A DNA stretch of 64,000 nucleotides from Triatoma infestans (Eukaryota; Arthropoda; Insecta; Hemiptera; Reduviidae): assembly GCA_011037195.1 (NCBI GenBank), contig JAAEAF010000613.1:1-64000 (forward strand). Reading direction: 5' to 3'. The position numbers and the translations under genes were made by a program. This document shows positions 22,374-33,897 of the stretch, piece by piece. Positions within the stretch are counted from its first letter, which is position 1. Every line of letters begins with the position of its first letter. The notes below the pieces were generated by a model. The model was not told the origin of the DNA. It ran no database searches and saw nothing but the letters and a program-made list of their open reading frames with translations.

Positions 22374-24711
22374 AAAATTTCTTGAAAACTGATGTTTATT
22401 ATACTCGTTTATCGTTAGGAAAAAAAAACAGTTGTTGTTTTTATTTTAGTTTTGAATGTAAGATTTAGATAATTGAATTAATATTTTTACTCTCTTTTAT
22501 TGCAGAAAGATTGTACTTTTTTTCTTTTTTTTAAAGTAATAAAAGTGTTTATGATATTAAGAAAAAATACAATAATACTATACATAGATATTAAATTTGT
22601 AATTAATTAGCAATAATATTTGGAAATTTGTGATTATATTGATTTATAACAAGAACCAAGTGTAGTTACCGTCTTTGGCGAGTAATTTTTATTATAAGAA
22701 ATAAGTCTGAGTATGACTGGGTATACTAGTCAGTCAGTGATGTATTTTAAAACATATCTTAGTAAACAAACTAGTTAGTAGTATAAGCATTTTCATAAAA
22801 ATATTAAAACGTTTTGTAGTACCCATGGTTACTTTATTTATTTATTTATTTAATAAGTTTGAGAAAATAAAAGAAAAAAGAATTAATAGAAAGTTGAAAT
22901 AAAACATCTTTGTACTAATCCCTCTATGTAGCAAATTTATGTCAAAAAAAAATGAAAACAGATTTAGTTTTTTGTTTTTGTATTTTTATTTTTTATTAGA
23001 TACTTCATTAGAGTGTGCAGTAGTCACATGAAGATATAGTATTCATTGGATTAATAGTTTTTAAGTAGTGGTTAGCAAATATATATCGTAATGTTCCAAA
23101 ACAAAGTATTTAAAATGTAAGTAAATTTTTTGTTTTGTTTTTTGTTTGTTTTTTTTTTTTCATTAAACTTGGAAATTTGGTTTTAAGTTGAATTAACTAT
23201 TTATATTTATTAATTACAGGTAATTCAAGAATTTTTGCTGTTCTCAAATGTTGATTCTATATTAACGAAAGTATAAAGCAAATCCGAAAGAGAAATTTAT
23301 ATTGGTAATTTTTATAATGAAAGCACACTTATTAAAATGGAGTGACTGTTGAGAACAGTTAGTCTTTACCATGGCCATGGTTCTATCAACCTTTAAAGGG
23401 ATCACAACTTTTCTATTTTCCTATACAAAAAACACATACTTTAATTTAATTTATTATTAAATAACTTGGGGGAATTAAGAATGCTTAATTAAACAAAAAA
23501 GGATACATTTCTAAGATATATGTATATTTATAACTAATATGTTCTTGATAAACTTTTAGGTTGCATTAAAATATAATTAAAAGAAATATTTTATGTGCTA
23601 CAGCTTAAACAGATATTCTGTTCATTCAGTTTTAACTTTCTCATACCGTGAAAAGAGTTCAAAATTGTACAAGTTTTTAAATTTTTTTTTGTTTTTTCCA
23701 AAAATACTCGTATAAAAAGAAGGTCTATAGAGAATGGTGTGTATCTGAGAGTGAGATAGAGAATAGTATGTACCTGAGTGAACGAGTGTGATAGAGAATA
23801 TTTCAAAAGCTAAAATTCGCAGAAAATATCAGAGCTTCCGATAATGATAGTTCGAATTTGGAATCTATTGACCGGAAAATAAGATTACACCTTCAATTTT
23901 TTTTTCGAAAACGCGTATAAGGGAGAAAAAACAGAAGATTTTTCTTAAACTAGGTCTAACAAACTAGGAAACTTGGTTTCTTAAACTAGGGAACAAAACA
24001 TTTTTTTAATTTTACATGGTGAAATTTTCTCAATAAAGATTTTAGAGGGTTCAGGGCATTTGTTTGGCTTTCCCCTGGAGTAGAGGTTCTTCTACTGTTC
24101 CACCACGGCTATATCCAGCAAATTCAAATGTATCTGCCATTCTGCCCTTATATAGAAAGATTAAAACATAAAAATAACACATTTAATAACATATCTGTGG
24201 AGCGCCGCGCTTCGTCATTCAGATATTAATTACTACCAATGTAGGACAAAATTGTGGCCAGATCTATTTTGCCTTTAAGCTTTAAGCTCTTATACGTAAC
24301 CTAACATTTTTATTGCGTAGCGTTCGTTGAGAAACCACGGCTCTAAAGTGATTTTTGACCCTCATTATATAACATTAAGAATAATGAAATGTATTGCACA
24401 GATTTTGTTTGAAGAGAATTCGTCAAACTGATTGTTATAATAAAATGCAGAAAGAAAGTGAAAGTAGTGTGTGAGTGGAAGTACATACCAGAGTTTTCAT
24501 ATTTTTGTTCCCCCTTCATTGTAAGTTTTATATATAACTAGATCTAGTATTGTATTTCTTTCTTAATAAAAATGGTTTATTGATTTTTTTATTTTTTATT
24601 TTTTTTTTAAATTTTTTTTTTGATGTTGTCTTTCCTTAGGATGTTAGTTTAGTGTATAATATTATGTTTAACTTTTCATTTAAGTTAATTTAATACATTT
24701 AACAGTTTCAG
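22374..24711. other. Spacer before V9 with decayed family A repeat
   Basis: About 23800-24510 carries diverged family A phrases (GATTACACCTTC, GAAATTTTCTC, GAAAGTAGTGTGTGAGTGG). The remainder is AT-rich with no recognised gene. Confidence 0.5.
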
Positions 24712-24911
24712 GAATAGATATATCGATGATAAGGTTTGCCTGTTCAAATTGTAATAAGTCATATAAGAATAAAGGTCATCTGACAAGACATCAGACATAT
24801 GAATGTAGTAAGATGCCACAATTTCAATGCCCACATTGTCCATACAGAACAAAACGGAAATGCACCCTGAAAACGCACGTTGGAATTAAACATTTTAGCG
24901 ATTACATTTAA
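24712..24911 (+). CDS. lola: V9: lola-type alternative terminal exon, two zinc fingers
   Basis: Encodes 66 residues. Two in-frame acceptors lie six bases apart (AACAG, 24704-24705; TTTCAG, 24710-24711). I chose the second because C-c and the dead exon at 18105 align from that point. Finger 1 (residues 11-32) has contacts N,G,H,R. The linker SKMPQFQ is unusual, with M for E. Finger 2 (residues 40-61) has R,C,T,T with a cysteine in a contact position. The tail is FSDYI. AATAAA lies at 25098-25103. Confidence 0.87.
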
Positions 24912-26122
24912 TTATATATTTTATTTAATTTTAGACAATTTTTGTATTTATTTCGTAATTATAATTTCTGTTTAGTTATTGTTTTATATTATTTTTAATA
25001 ATTCATTCTTATTTTTTCTTTTTTGTTTTTATTGTTTATTTTGTAGAGTTTCACGGTATGTTTCTTTGTAAGTTACTTTTCTTTGTAAGGTAGATTTAAT
25101 AAATGTAGACTTGGTATAAATCTTTGTGATACACATAATTCTTTTATTGGTAATAAATTATAATTTCAGAGTTTATTAAATTTTTATGTAATTTTTTTTT
25201 TTTTAATATAATGTGGAACATTGATCGTTTAATTCTTAATTTCGTTTCACATTCATTTAAAAAGTTATCAGTTATATTTATATCTATAAATTTATTTAGA
25301 TAATGATCAAATTTCTTGTATTCCTAAATATAATATTAAATGTTATACTTTTTTTTTGTTTCTTCTTTTTTCACCAAGCAACAGAGCTGAAATTATTACA
25401 GATAATTTCGTAAGCTGAAACTATTACCTTATTATAAGATTAATTAGGTATAATATTAATTATACAACTAAAGGTGCTTGCCCACTGTGGAGAGGTGATA
25501 TAAAGTCTCATCTTTGCATTTCTATTGAAATACGACTGCATAACTCTACTAGCTAGCAAAGATTAGTGAAATCTAACAAAGAGAATAAAATAAAACTAAA
25601 TTAAAATTACGCATTCAATTTTATTTAGGGCCTGCGCCTTGTTAGTCACAAATCAATCTCCTGTGTAAAACAAAACTTGACGTCTTTATTATTAGCATCC
25701 GATAAAACTGAAGATTGACTTAAATCAGTGTTTCTCAGGCTGGGGGCGCGTAACCTTGGTGAGTGTGATATGCCTAAAAGAACGGCGCGAAGAAAACGGA
25801 AATCAAATAAAAAAAACTACCTAATTGAAATAGGATTGTAGCATATATTTTTATTTGACACTAAAACTAAAATTGGAAATCCATTATGTTACGCTTAAGA
25901 GAATAACAATATTGCAAAATTTAATAACTCCTAATTAATTAGTAAGCGGGGTACTAATGAATCTAAAGTTTAGTTAATTCGTAGTGTGTTTAAAACTTTG
26001 CTTAAATGTTGTACGTTTTTTAAGCATCTTAATAAAGCATTGTTAATAGGATCGTTAGAAAATCAAAAAATATTAGGAACACAACTTGTGTTACATAAGA
26101 CATTTGGAGCATTATGCGTTTA
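24912..26122. other. Spacer V9 to truncated V10 duplicate
   Basis: AT-rich with V9's likely polyadenylation signal at 25098-25103. No other feature recognised. Confidence 0.5.
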
Positions 26123-26456
26123 CATATTGCAACTAAACATGAATTTTTAACTGGAATACCATATTAATAAATGGACGAACCCGGCTTTCGCCGGGAATAC
26201 CAACATATTTATAATAATATTTTATAACATAATAAATATTATAATAAGGAATTTATTTGTTAAATATTGATAAAAAAAAAGACGCGTTTTTACAGTTCAG
26301 CTTCCATCTTCTCGCAAGCCAGTACTAAATATTACGATAATTTCTTTCTTTGATCATATTCTATGTTCTTATCTTTTTGTCAAGAGAAATTTGATTCTTA
26401 GTTTCTTATTTGGTAGTAGAGAGCCAGATTAATGTCCAAAGATATTTCGTTTAGGA
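26123..26456 (+). pseudogene. Truncated duplicate of the V10 3' end and its downstream region
   Basis: About 330 bases nearly identical to 26979-27314: the last 15 or so codons of V10 (HIATKHEF...GIPY, TAA at 26165-26167) plus its downstream sequence. The copy keeps the last zinc histidine but neither finger and no acceptor, so it cannot encode a working domain. It lies upstream of the intact cassette and V10. Both copies carry a short perfect or near-perfect hairpin (CCCGGC-TTTC-GCCGGG here; one G-T pair in the other). Confidence 0.85.
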
Positions 26457-26641
26457 CGACTACTGACGTCCGTTAAGACTACTGACGAGCATTCCTCTTA
26501 ATATGTCCGGTCCGATCTAAGTAAATATAATTGGACAGTGGCACAGTGGATAGGCACCTTTAATTTGATTTTCACTAAACTACACTCTTCTCAGCATGAA
26601 TTTTAATTATAAATGTGGCAATTGTAATCTCTCATTTTCAG

Positions 26642-26737
26642 AGCCTGAGGTTAATTCTGGTAGATATGTATGTACCGCCTGTTTTAAATCATATAAACGT
26701 AAGGATCATTGGAAACGTCATCGAAATTATGAATGCG
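26642..26737 (+). CDS. lola: C-d: symmetric single-finger cassette exon upstream of V10
   Basis: The third 96-nt W-type cassette, between acceptor CATTTTCAG (26640-26641) and donor G|GTAATT (26738). Lead-in EPEVNSGRYV. The finger (CTAC...KDHWKRHRNYEC) has predicted contacts R,D,H,R. The intron to V10 is 81 nt, the shortest in the window. Intron retention would end the protein at CGNLI. The lead-in NSGRYV is close to C-a (ESGRYV), which suggests the C-a/V4 and C-d/V10 modules share a recent ancestor. Confidence 0.84.
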
Positions 26738-26818
26738 GTAATTTGATTTGATTTGTTTTTGTTTTTTTTAATATTCATAATTCATATATCAGTAACAAAG
26801 TATTATTTTATGTTACAG

Positions 26819-27024
26819 AAGTGTTAGCATTACCAAGATTTGTTTGTCAAAATTGTAAAAGGTCGTACAAAAATAAACGTCACCTACAACGCCATCAGAA
26901 TTACGAATGTGGAAAAGAACCGCATTTCACATGTCCATTATGTCCATATAAAGCAAGACGAAAAGGAACGCTTGACGGGCATATTGCAACGAAACATGAA
27001 TTTTTAACAGGAATACCATATTAA
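26819..27024 (+). CDS. lola: V10: lola-type alternative terminal exon, two zinc fingers
   Basis: Encodes 68 residues after acceptor TGTTACAG (26817-26818). Lead-in EVLALPRFV as in V5. Finger 1 (residues 10-31) has contacts N,R,H,R. The linker is GKEPHFT. Finger 2 (residues 39-60) is CPLCPYKARRKGTL with R,G,T,G. The tail is EFLTGIPY. AATAAA (27023-27028) overlaps the stop codon, and a hairpin follows within 15 bases. The 3' end is duplicated upstream at 26123-26456. Confidence 0.88.
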
Positions 27025-27314
27025 TAAATGGACGAATCCGGCTTTCGCCGGGAATACCAACATATTTATAATAATATTTTATAACATAATAAATATTATA
27101 ATAACGAATTTATTTGTTAAATATTGATAAACAAAAAAAAGGCGCGTTTTTACAGTTCAGCTTCCATCTTCTCGCAACCCAGTACTAAATATTACGATAA
27201 TTTCTTTCTTTGATCATATTCTGTGTTCTTATTTTTTGTCAAGAGAAATTTGATTCTTAGTTTCTTTATTTGGTAGTAGAGCCAGATTAATTTCCAAAGA
27301 TATTTTGTTTAGGA

Positions 27315-27780
27315 GCATTAAATATTGTTGAGACGATATTTTTGTTTACAATAGAACCAGAGGAAAATTACCACATTAATTGAGGTCGCACTTAGTCAGG
27401 ATCAGTTGCATGAGATAAGAAATGCAACCTTCTGTCAGAGAATAGAGGCTGCAGTTTAAGGGTGTCATTTCAATTATTCCGCGTTTCTCTTGGGATGGAA
27501 TAGTTTCTAAATGATACAAAATTACCACAACTAAAAAAAATGGGGATTTTCATGTTCAGTATAGTCGCAGAAAATTTAATTAATTTTATCAAAACTGCAT
27601 TTAGAGATTGTACAGAACAGACTAATATGAGCACTATAAAAATTGCGCTGAAAAAAATTCAAACCGTATCTGTTATATGACAGTTGTATTATGCGTAGAA
27701 TACTTTTTCCTCACCCCCAACTCAATGTTCATACCTTCGTATTATGAGAAAACGTTCGCTTTTTCATGTAAGAAAATGTT
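27315..27780. other. Spacer after V10 duplication block
   Basis: No gene or clear repeat recognised. Confidence 0.5.
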
Positions 27781-29257
27781 CATATATGATTTTCTTTAAA
27801 CTTGGTGCACTATCTACACACATAAATACCGATCACTTTTATTTCCAACATTTTCCAGGGAAAATTGAATTTTTGAGAGTTCTGGGCGAACAGTGGCGTT
27901 ATTTTTCCTCTAAAGTACCATTTCAGAATAATATATGGTTTGACAATCGACATTAATACATATTAGAAGCATTAAGAGAATTCCATATTTGAAGAAAATA
28001 GGTTAACCGGAAGTGGGATTGTACGTAATAGCAGTTTTTTGGATTTTTTTCGAAATCGGTTTCAAAGATTAAAACGTATCTCTTTTATTTGAAATATTTT
28101 TCTTAAAAAAAAGAAAAAATTGATTTTAGAGGCGTATTTGATCTCTGTCAGTTACATTGAATTTAAATTTGTACATGCTTTCTTGGTTTGGACATGTAGC
28201 ACTCCAATTAAGGCCGTTAAACTGAGTAACATTCAAGTTTAAAGACAATTTCTTGATTAACTTGTATTAATTAGACCAAGAGAAAGGTGTATGAGTGTTT
28301 CACACCAGATTTTTACTTTTATAAACTCATATTTCTTTCTATTACTCTTAGTAAGAGGAAGTATTGCAATCGTGCCAGATTTTCGAAATTGAATTTTCAC
28401 CGGAAATACACGTTTTGAGATCCTCCTAAGTCCAAAATGTGAGTTTTAGAAAAAGGTCCTTATGTGTGGGTGAATAGAATATCTGAAATACAAAAAGTTG
28501 CACGAAACTCAAACTTGGTATTTCATTTAGGTACTTCCACCGTAAAACAGTCACGAAGATTTCAGTTTTTGTGATTTTTCTGGAAAATGGCTCCCAAGAT
28601 TTTCTTTTTTAACTTGGTATATCAACCACACACATACAAAGAGCTACAACTATTATTTATAACATTTTTCCCAGAAAATTAATTTAAGGGCACTTTTGGC
28701 AGAAGAGTGGGGTTAGGTTATCTTCTAAAGTGCCATTTCAATTTACTAAGCAAATCTATCATCTAAATAGTATTAGTTAGAATTAAATATGTTGTTGAAA
28801 TTCCGAGTTTAAAAAAATCGGCATTTTTACTGAATTTTTTTTTCTCGATTTTTTAACGTTTTTCTCTATACCGCTCCAACGATTTTCTTTAATCTGTAAC
28901 ATGAACTACACATATAAAGTGCTACAACTTTTATTTGAAACATTTCTCCTGGTAGTTATTTAAGGAGGTTTTTGGGGAAGGGGAGGGGTTATGTTTTGCT
29001 CTAAAGTGCTATCATAGTTGATTATAAAATTCTACTATATAAACAAAATTAATTATACATAAATAGGTGGCCAGTATTCCGAGTTTTAAGAAAATTAGAA
29101 AACAGGAATTGCGTTTTCACTGAACTGTTTTTGCAATTTTCTCCATAAATACCGACGAATTTCATTAAATTTGTTATACTAATTATAAAATTTGTCAGTT
29201 ACAATTTTGTGAACTGCAGTAAGAGAAAGTTGTGTGAGTGTTCCACACCAGATTTTT
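27781..29257 (+). repeat. Two head-to-tail copies of repeat family A
   Basis: First copy about 27781-28312 (left-truncated), second about 28330-29257 ending AGTAAGAGAAAGT (29218-29230) and GTGTGAGTGTTCCACACCAG. Same interior phrases as the 17.2 kb copy. Confidence 0.75.
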
Positions 29258-30336
29258 TTGAAAACATATATATGTATAGGTTAAGGTTACAAAAGAAAGT
29301 ACCATCTTATTCAATGTTTTTCCCAATTTTTACTCTTTTTTTTATAAAATAAGCTGCTGTATATAATTTCTTGTAAAGTTATGTTACATTTTTATTGTCA
29401 ATTTGTTGAGAATGTTTGTTTTGTTATGCGGTATGTTCGTTATATGCTTTGCTTTTTTCTTCTGATTATAGCGTAGCTTTATGGGCAGGTATGAGCGCGA
29501 GTCTTGCCCTTGGTGTATATGTATATAAAAAATGTTATATATTTCTTTCGGGAATGCAAGAAGTTGAGGAAATAGAAATGTAGTGATTTGACGTATAGAA
29601 AATCTGTTAATATTAATCTGTTGAGTTAATGAAAACATCTGAGCACTTTCTCTAGGCAGTAAGAGAGACAGGAAATAAGACTAAAGAAGATTTCGTTATA
29701 ATATTTATTAAATAAAGAGGGTTTGCGATAAAGTGGAAATTAAACTGCAAAAAAAATAGTTTTTTGATATACTTTAAATAACTATCAACATTAAAATTAT
29801 CAAATTTCTTTAAAGATTCCAGAAATCATAAGCGCAAAGATATATCCCGAAATTCATATTCTTAATGATTGCCTATAATTAAAAGATTCTGACATTTAGT
29901 TTACTGAGAATGCAAAATATGATATTACGAAATAAATAACACTAGTTAATATATAAAAGTTTTTATCATTGTTATATTCTTGAAAGAAATAATATTTTAC
30001 ATTAGAAATTTTTATTGAAACCAGAAGAAATTTATTATTGAGACGCTGGTGAAATCAAGACGCTGGCGAGATCGCCTGAAATCTACATTGTTATGTACAT
30101 ATTTGTTGCAAAACAGGTTTTTTTAAAAAAAATTATTTATAACAATTTAATTGTTACTAATTGACTGATTAGAATCTTTAAAGATAAAACAAGGACGCTA
30201 TAAGACCAGAAGTTAGCTCAAATATTAGACAAATGAAATGTGATAAAAAATATATGATTACTTCCTTATGTATAAATCAAAATCAATAGATATCCTTTGA
30301 TGAATATTGATCTAACATATTACTTTAATTTTCCAG
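29258..30336. other. Spacer before V11
   Basis: AT-rich; no recognisable gene. The minus-strand frame at 29384-29638 has no recognisable product. Confidence 0.5.
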
Positions 30337-30545
30337 TACTCTTGAATGATTTTGGAAGATTCGTCTGTAAAGATTGTAGCAAATCGTACAAGCAAAAGAG
30401 CCACCTCGTAAGACATCAGATTTATGAATGTGGTAAACAACCACAATTCCAATGTCCTCATTGTCCGTATCGGGCAAAACTTAAGGAAACTCTGAAGTCA
30501 CATTTAGCTAACCGACATACTACTTTTATTTTGCATAAATTTTGA
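30337..30545 (+). CDS. lola: V11: lola-type alternative terminal exon, two zinc fingers
   Basis: Encodes 69 residues after acceptor TTTTCCAG (30335-30336). The ATG at 30297 is intronic. Finger 1 (residues 11-32, CKDCSKSYKQKSHL) has contacts Q,S,H,R. The linker is GKQPQFQ with Q for E. Finger 2 (residues 40-61) has L,E,T,S and the RAKLKE helix start that defines the V11-V13 group. The last zinc pair ends ANRH, shared with V13. The tail TTFILHKF resembles the tails of V12 and V13. Confidence 0.88.
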
Positions 30546-31902
30546 ATTTTATTGTTAAATTGTTTTATAATACCTTATTTACTTAATTATTTTAATGAAG
30601 AAACCTAACGATGTTATGTTATCTATTGTAATCAAAATTAATATATAATATTTTCTTATACATTTTTATTAACTTAATTTTGCTTTCTTTTTTTTCATAT
30701 TATTTTAATTTATTTCAACGCCGTAATTTCTATCAAATATCAGTCGAATTGTAATATGTGACACAAACATATTCCACAATTTAAAGCTGACTGAGTATGC
30801 GTTTTTCTGCTTCGTTCTTTTCTTAGCCATTTCCAGTAGATTGACTATTTCTAATACGGTTGTGCAATGTTAATCGCTATACCTTCCAAAGCTCAATTAC
30901 TTGCTGTATTTGCTGCGAGCATGCCGCGTTGGTACTAAATTTAATGGTCTACAAGATTTGTATGATTCGGACCTCTTTAACTTAAAACCATCAATTACCT
31001 CTTTTTCGTACTACCTGTTCAGCGGTTATTTCGTTAGCAATTTTCGCCATAACTGTTGGTTTTCGTCCTTTTCTTAGTAGTCCTTTTTCTATTCACTTCA
31101 AAATTTCTTCTGGCAATTTTTCATCTGCTACTCTGACCTCCTGACCTGTAATTGCATTCACTGCATTTCTATTGTCTCCAAAAATGTGCCTTACCCCTCG
31201 TTAATTATATAACTGAGCGCAAGCTTAGGGACCGCCCGGCATGATGTGGAGAACAAAAATATATTATGTACCTTCAATTCTTACGTTACTTTTTCTTTCC
31301 TGGATTTTCTGACTGAGCGTATATTAATAAGCCTATTAGCACTGCCTCCGTCGCTATTCTAAACTTATAATGAGGTTCTCTTTGTCATTGGCTAAGATTA
31401 TCGGATCATGAGCAAACATTAGGTTATATACGGATAGATCTATTTTGGAAATATTACATTGTGCTAACCATTTGTTTCTCCTTTATGTTAAAGCAACATT
31501 CAACTGTATATATGGTTTTCTTGGTTTAATTAGACTTTTAGATCTAGGGCATGTATTATATAGTTTTATGTTATGATTTATTATGTTGACTTTTTATTGC
31601 ACAGTTTAGTTTCCTTTGATGAATTTTCCTTCATTCTTCATCAAATAGAAATTTTGTCGACTCTTTAATTATCTAGATAATTGAAGATTAATTGTTAGCA
31701 TATTAAATTTAATTAGTTATAATTAGGGCGAGGGGATGCCTAAATTGCTGAATGTAATCAGTATGTTAGGAGTAGATAAATTATAGCAATGTTAATGGGG
31801 TTCAATTTAGTTTTTTTGTTTTTTTACTAAACTGTTAATAACTGCCATTAAAGCAGTATAGTTATTATTGCTTTAGTTAATATATGAATATTTTAGTTTC
31901 AG
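30546..31902. other. Spacer V11-V12 with possible decayed minus-strand coding remnant
   Basis: About 30800-31250 is less AT-rich. Read on the minus strand it gives DEKLPEEILK, KGLLRKGRKP and MAKIANEITAEQVVRKRG with a few breaks, which looks like an old protein-coding fragment. Family not recognised. Confidence 0.4.
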
Positions 31903-32108
31903 ATCCACTAATTATTCCGCCTAGATTCGTCTGCGTTAATTGTCATAAAACTTACAAAAATAAACGTCATCTGCAGCGCCATCAGAATTATGAATGTGGT
32001 AAAGAACCACAATTTCAATGCCCTCAGTGTCCATATCGTGCTAAACTTAAAGAAAATCTTAGATCACATATTGCTATTAGACATACAGCATTCTTGATTA
32101 ATTTCTAA
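31903..32108 (+). CDS. lola: V12: lola-type alternative terminal exon, two zinc fingers
   Basis: Encodes 68 residues. Acceptors at 31895-31896 (TTTTAG) and 31901-31902 (TTTCAG) are in frame with each other; the second is preferred. Finger 1 (residues 11-32) has the same contacts as V5 and V10 (N,R,H,R). Finger 2 (residues 40-61) is of the RAKLKENL type with L,E,N,S. It thus combines a V5/V10-like first finger with a V13-like second finger. The tail is TAFLINF. AATAAA lies at 32219-32224. Confidence 0.88.
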
Positions 32109-32929
32109 TACTTTATTGTTTACACACAATGTATTTAGATTATTGTTTCTGTTTTACTCTTGTTGATACCGTTGGTGTAATTAAGTATTAGCTTGTTGTG
32201 CTGTAAAATACATTACAAAATAAATACAAAATGTGTATATTGATGCTTGTCTCTCTTCAAATATATTTATAATAATATGTACTGAATTGTGTCTAATCTT
32301 ATATTAATTTTGTTCATTCAATGTAGTAGAATATTAAATTTGTTAAAATTGTAAAAGTGTGGTTATTGCTTCTTTATATTTACATTTTTCCTGAATTGCA
32401 TCTTCTTATTGTTTCTTCGGTTAAAAAACAAAATTTTATTGATGGCTTTCCCTCTTTAGTAAAGAAATTTTCATTAACCAACATTATCAATATAAGATTG
32501 TGTATTTAATTTAGGTTTCTAATAATTATTTTAGGATAGTTATTGCTTTTAGATTTTGCAGGCTATAAACTTCAAATTTCTATGAATAACATTGGATTGG
32601 TATACCATGACTATTTAATTGTTAATAAAATTATTTTCTTTTTAATAGCTTTTCCCACACATTTATAGAAATGAATATATATATAGGTTCATTTTTCCTA
32701 TTTAATTGAAGCAAAAATGTAATAATCTTTATTGGAAATATTACATTAGTATATTATTTAAGAATGAACACTATACCCACAGTTCCTTAATGATGCCTGA
32801 CAGACGACAGTTTAAAGAATTTATTTTTCATTTCGTGAGGTGAGTTCTTTTTAATAATGTCATTTTAAATTTTAAAATAGTATATTCACATTTATCAAAC
32901 GATCTTTACCGACATTACCGAATGTTTTT
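32109..32929. other. Spacer downstream of V12
   Basis: V12's AATAAA lies at 32219-32224. Nothing else recognised. Confidence 0.5.
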
Positions 32930-33572
32930 TTTTTTCTCAATTTGTGCGCTTTTCTTTAAACTCATTGTACGATCTACATACATAAATAACTCACACTTTT
33001 ATTTTAACATTTTCCCAAAAAAATTCATTTCTAGAAAATCACTAGCGTTTAGCTTTTCTCTAATACCATTTCAGTGATTTTAACATTTGATTGATATTTA
33101 TATACATCAGAAACATTAATAGAATTCCAAATTTGAAGAAAATCAATTAATCGGAAGTGCGATTTTGCACAGTATGTTTTCGAGTTTTCTTGGAATTTTC
33201 TGAAAACAGCTAGAACGATTTCCTTTAAACTTGGAATGCTTACTGCACAGACATACAAACCTATCACTTCTATTTGAAACATTTACCCCCAAAAAATTGA
33301 TTTTAGATAGTTCTGTGGAATTTGTGGCGTAAAATTTTTAATACTTCTGTTTGTTGAATATTATTGACGCTATCTTCTGCATTACAATGTAATCATTCAA
33401 CTTGTATCTGCAGGGTAGGTACATGTACCCCCACCATCACCTCTATGTATTTGTTGAATAAAATTGCAGATTTAAAGAAAATTGTCCATTGTATGTACGC
33501 TTGATTTTCTCTTCTTTGTATTAACTGGAGAGAGAGAAAGTGAGATGGGTGTTTCACATAAGACTTTTGATA
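32930..33572 (+). repeat. Interspersed repeat family A, diverged copy
   Basis: Phrases ATTTGAAGAAAATC, CGGAAGTGCGATTTTGC and the end GAGAAAGTGAGATGGGTGTTTCACA (to about 33560) are present. Confidence 0.65.
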
Positions 33573-33897
33573 TAATACCTCAGTAAACAAGAGTAACTCT
33601 CAATGAAATAAAAATTTGTAACCATTTCTATTCTACTTTATCGAACTAGATTTTCTCTCAAATATTTTCATCATAGCAATTTACAACATATTTCCTAAAA
33701 TAGTCTATTTTGATATTCTCATATGAATGCAGTAGTTTCTCTAACAAGAAAAAGTAAAAAGAGAGCCTGAGAACTTCTCTATTGTTGCCAGAGAGAATAA
33801 GTTCTCCTCCCGTTGGAACTATCGTTATTGCTTAGGTTCTTAAAATAAAATGTCCAAATAATGTAATGAAACATCGATATGGTATATAATGTTAAAC

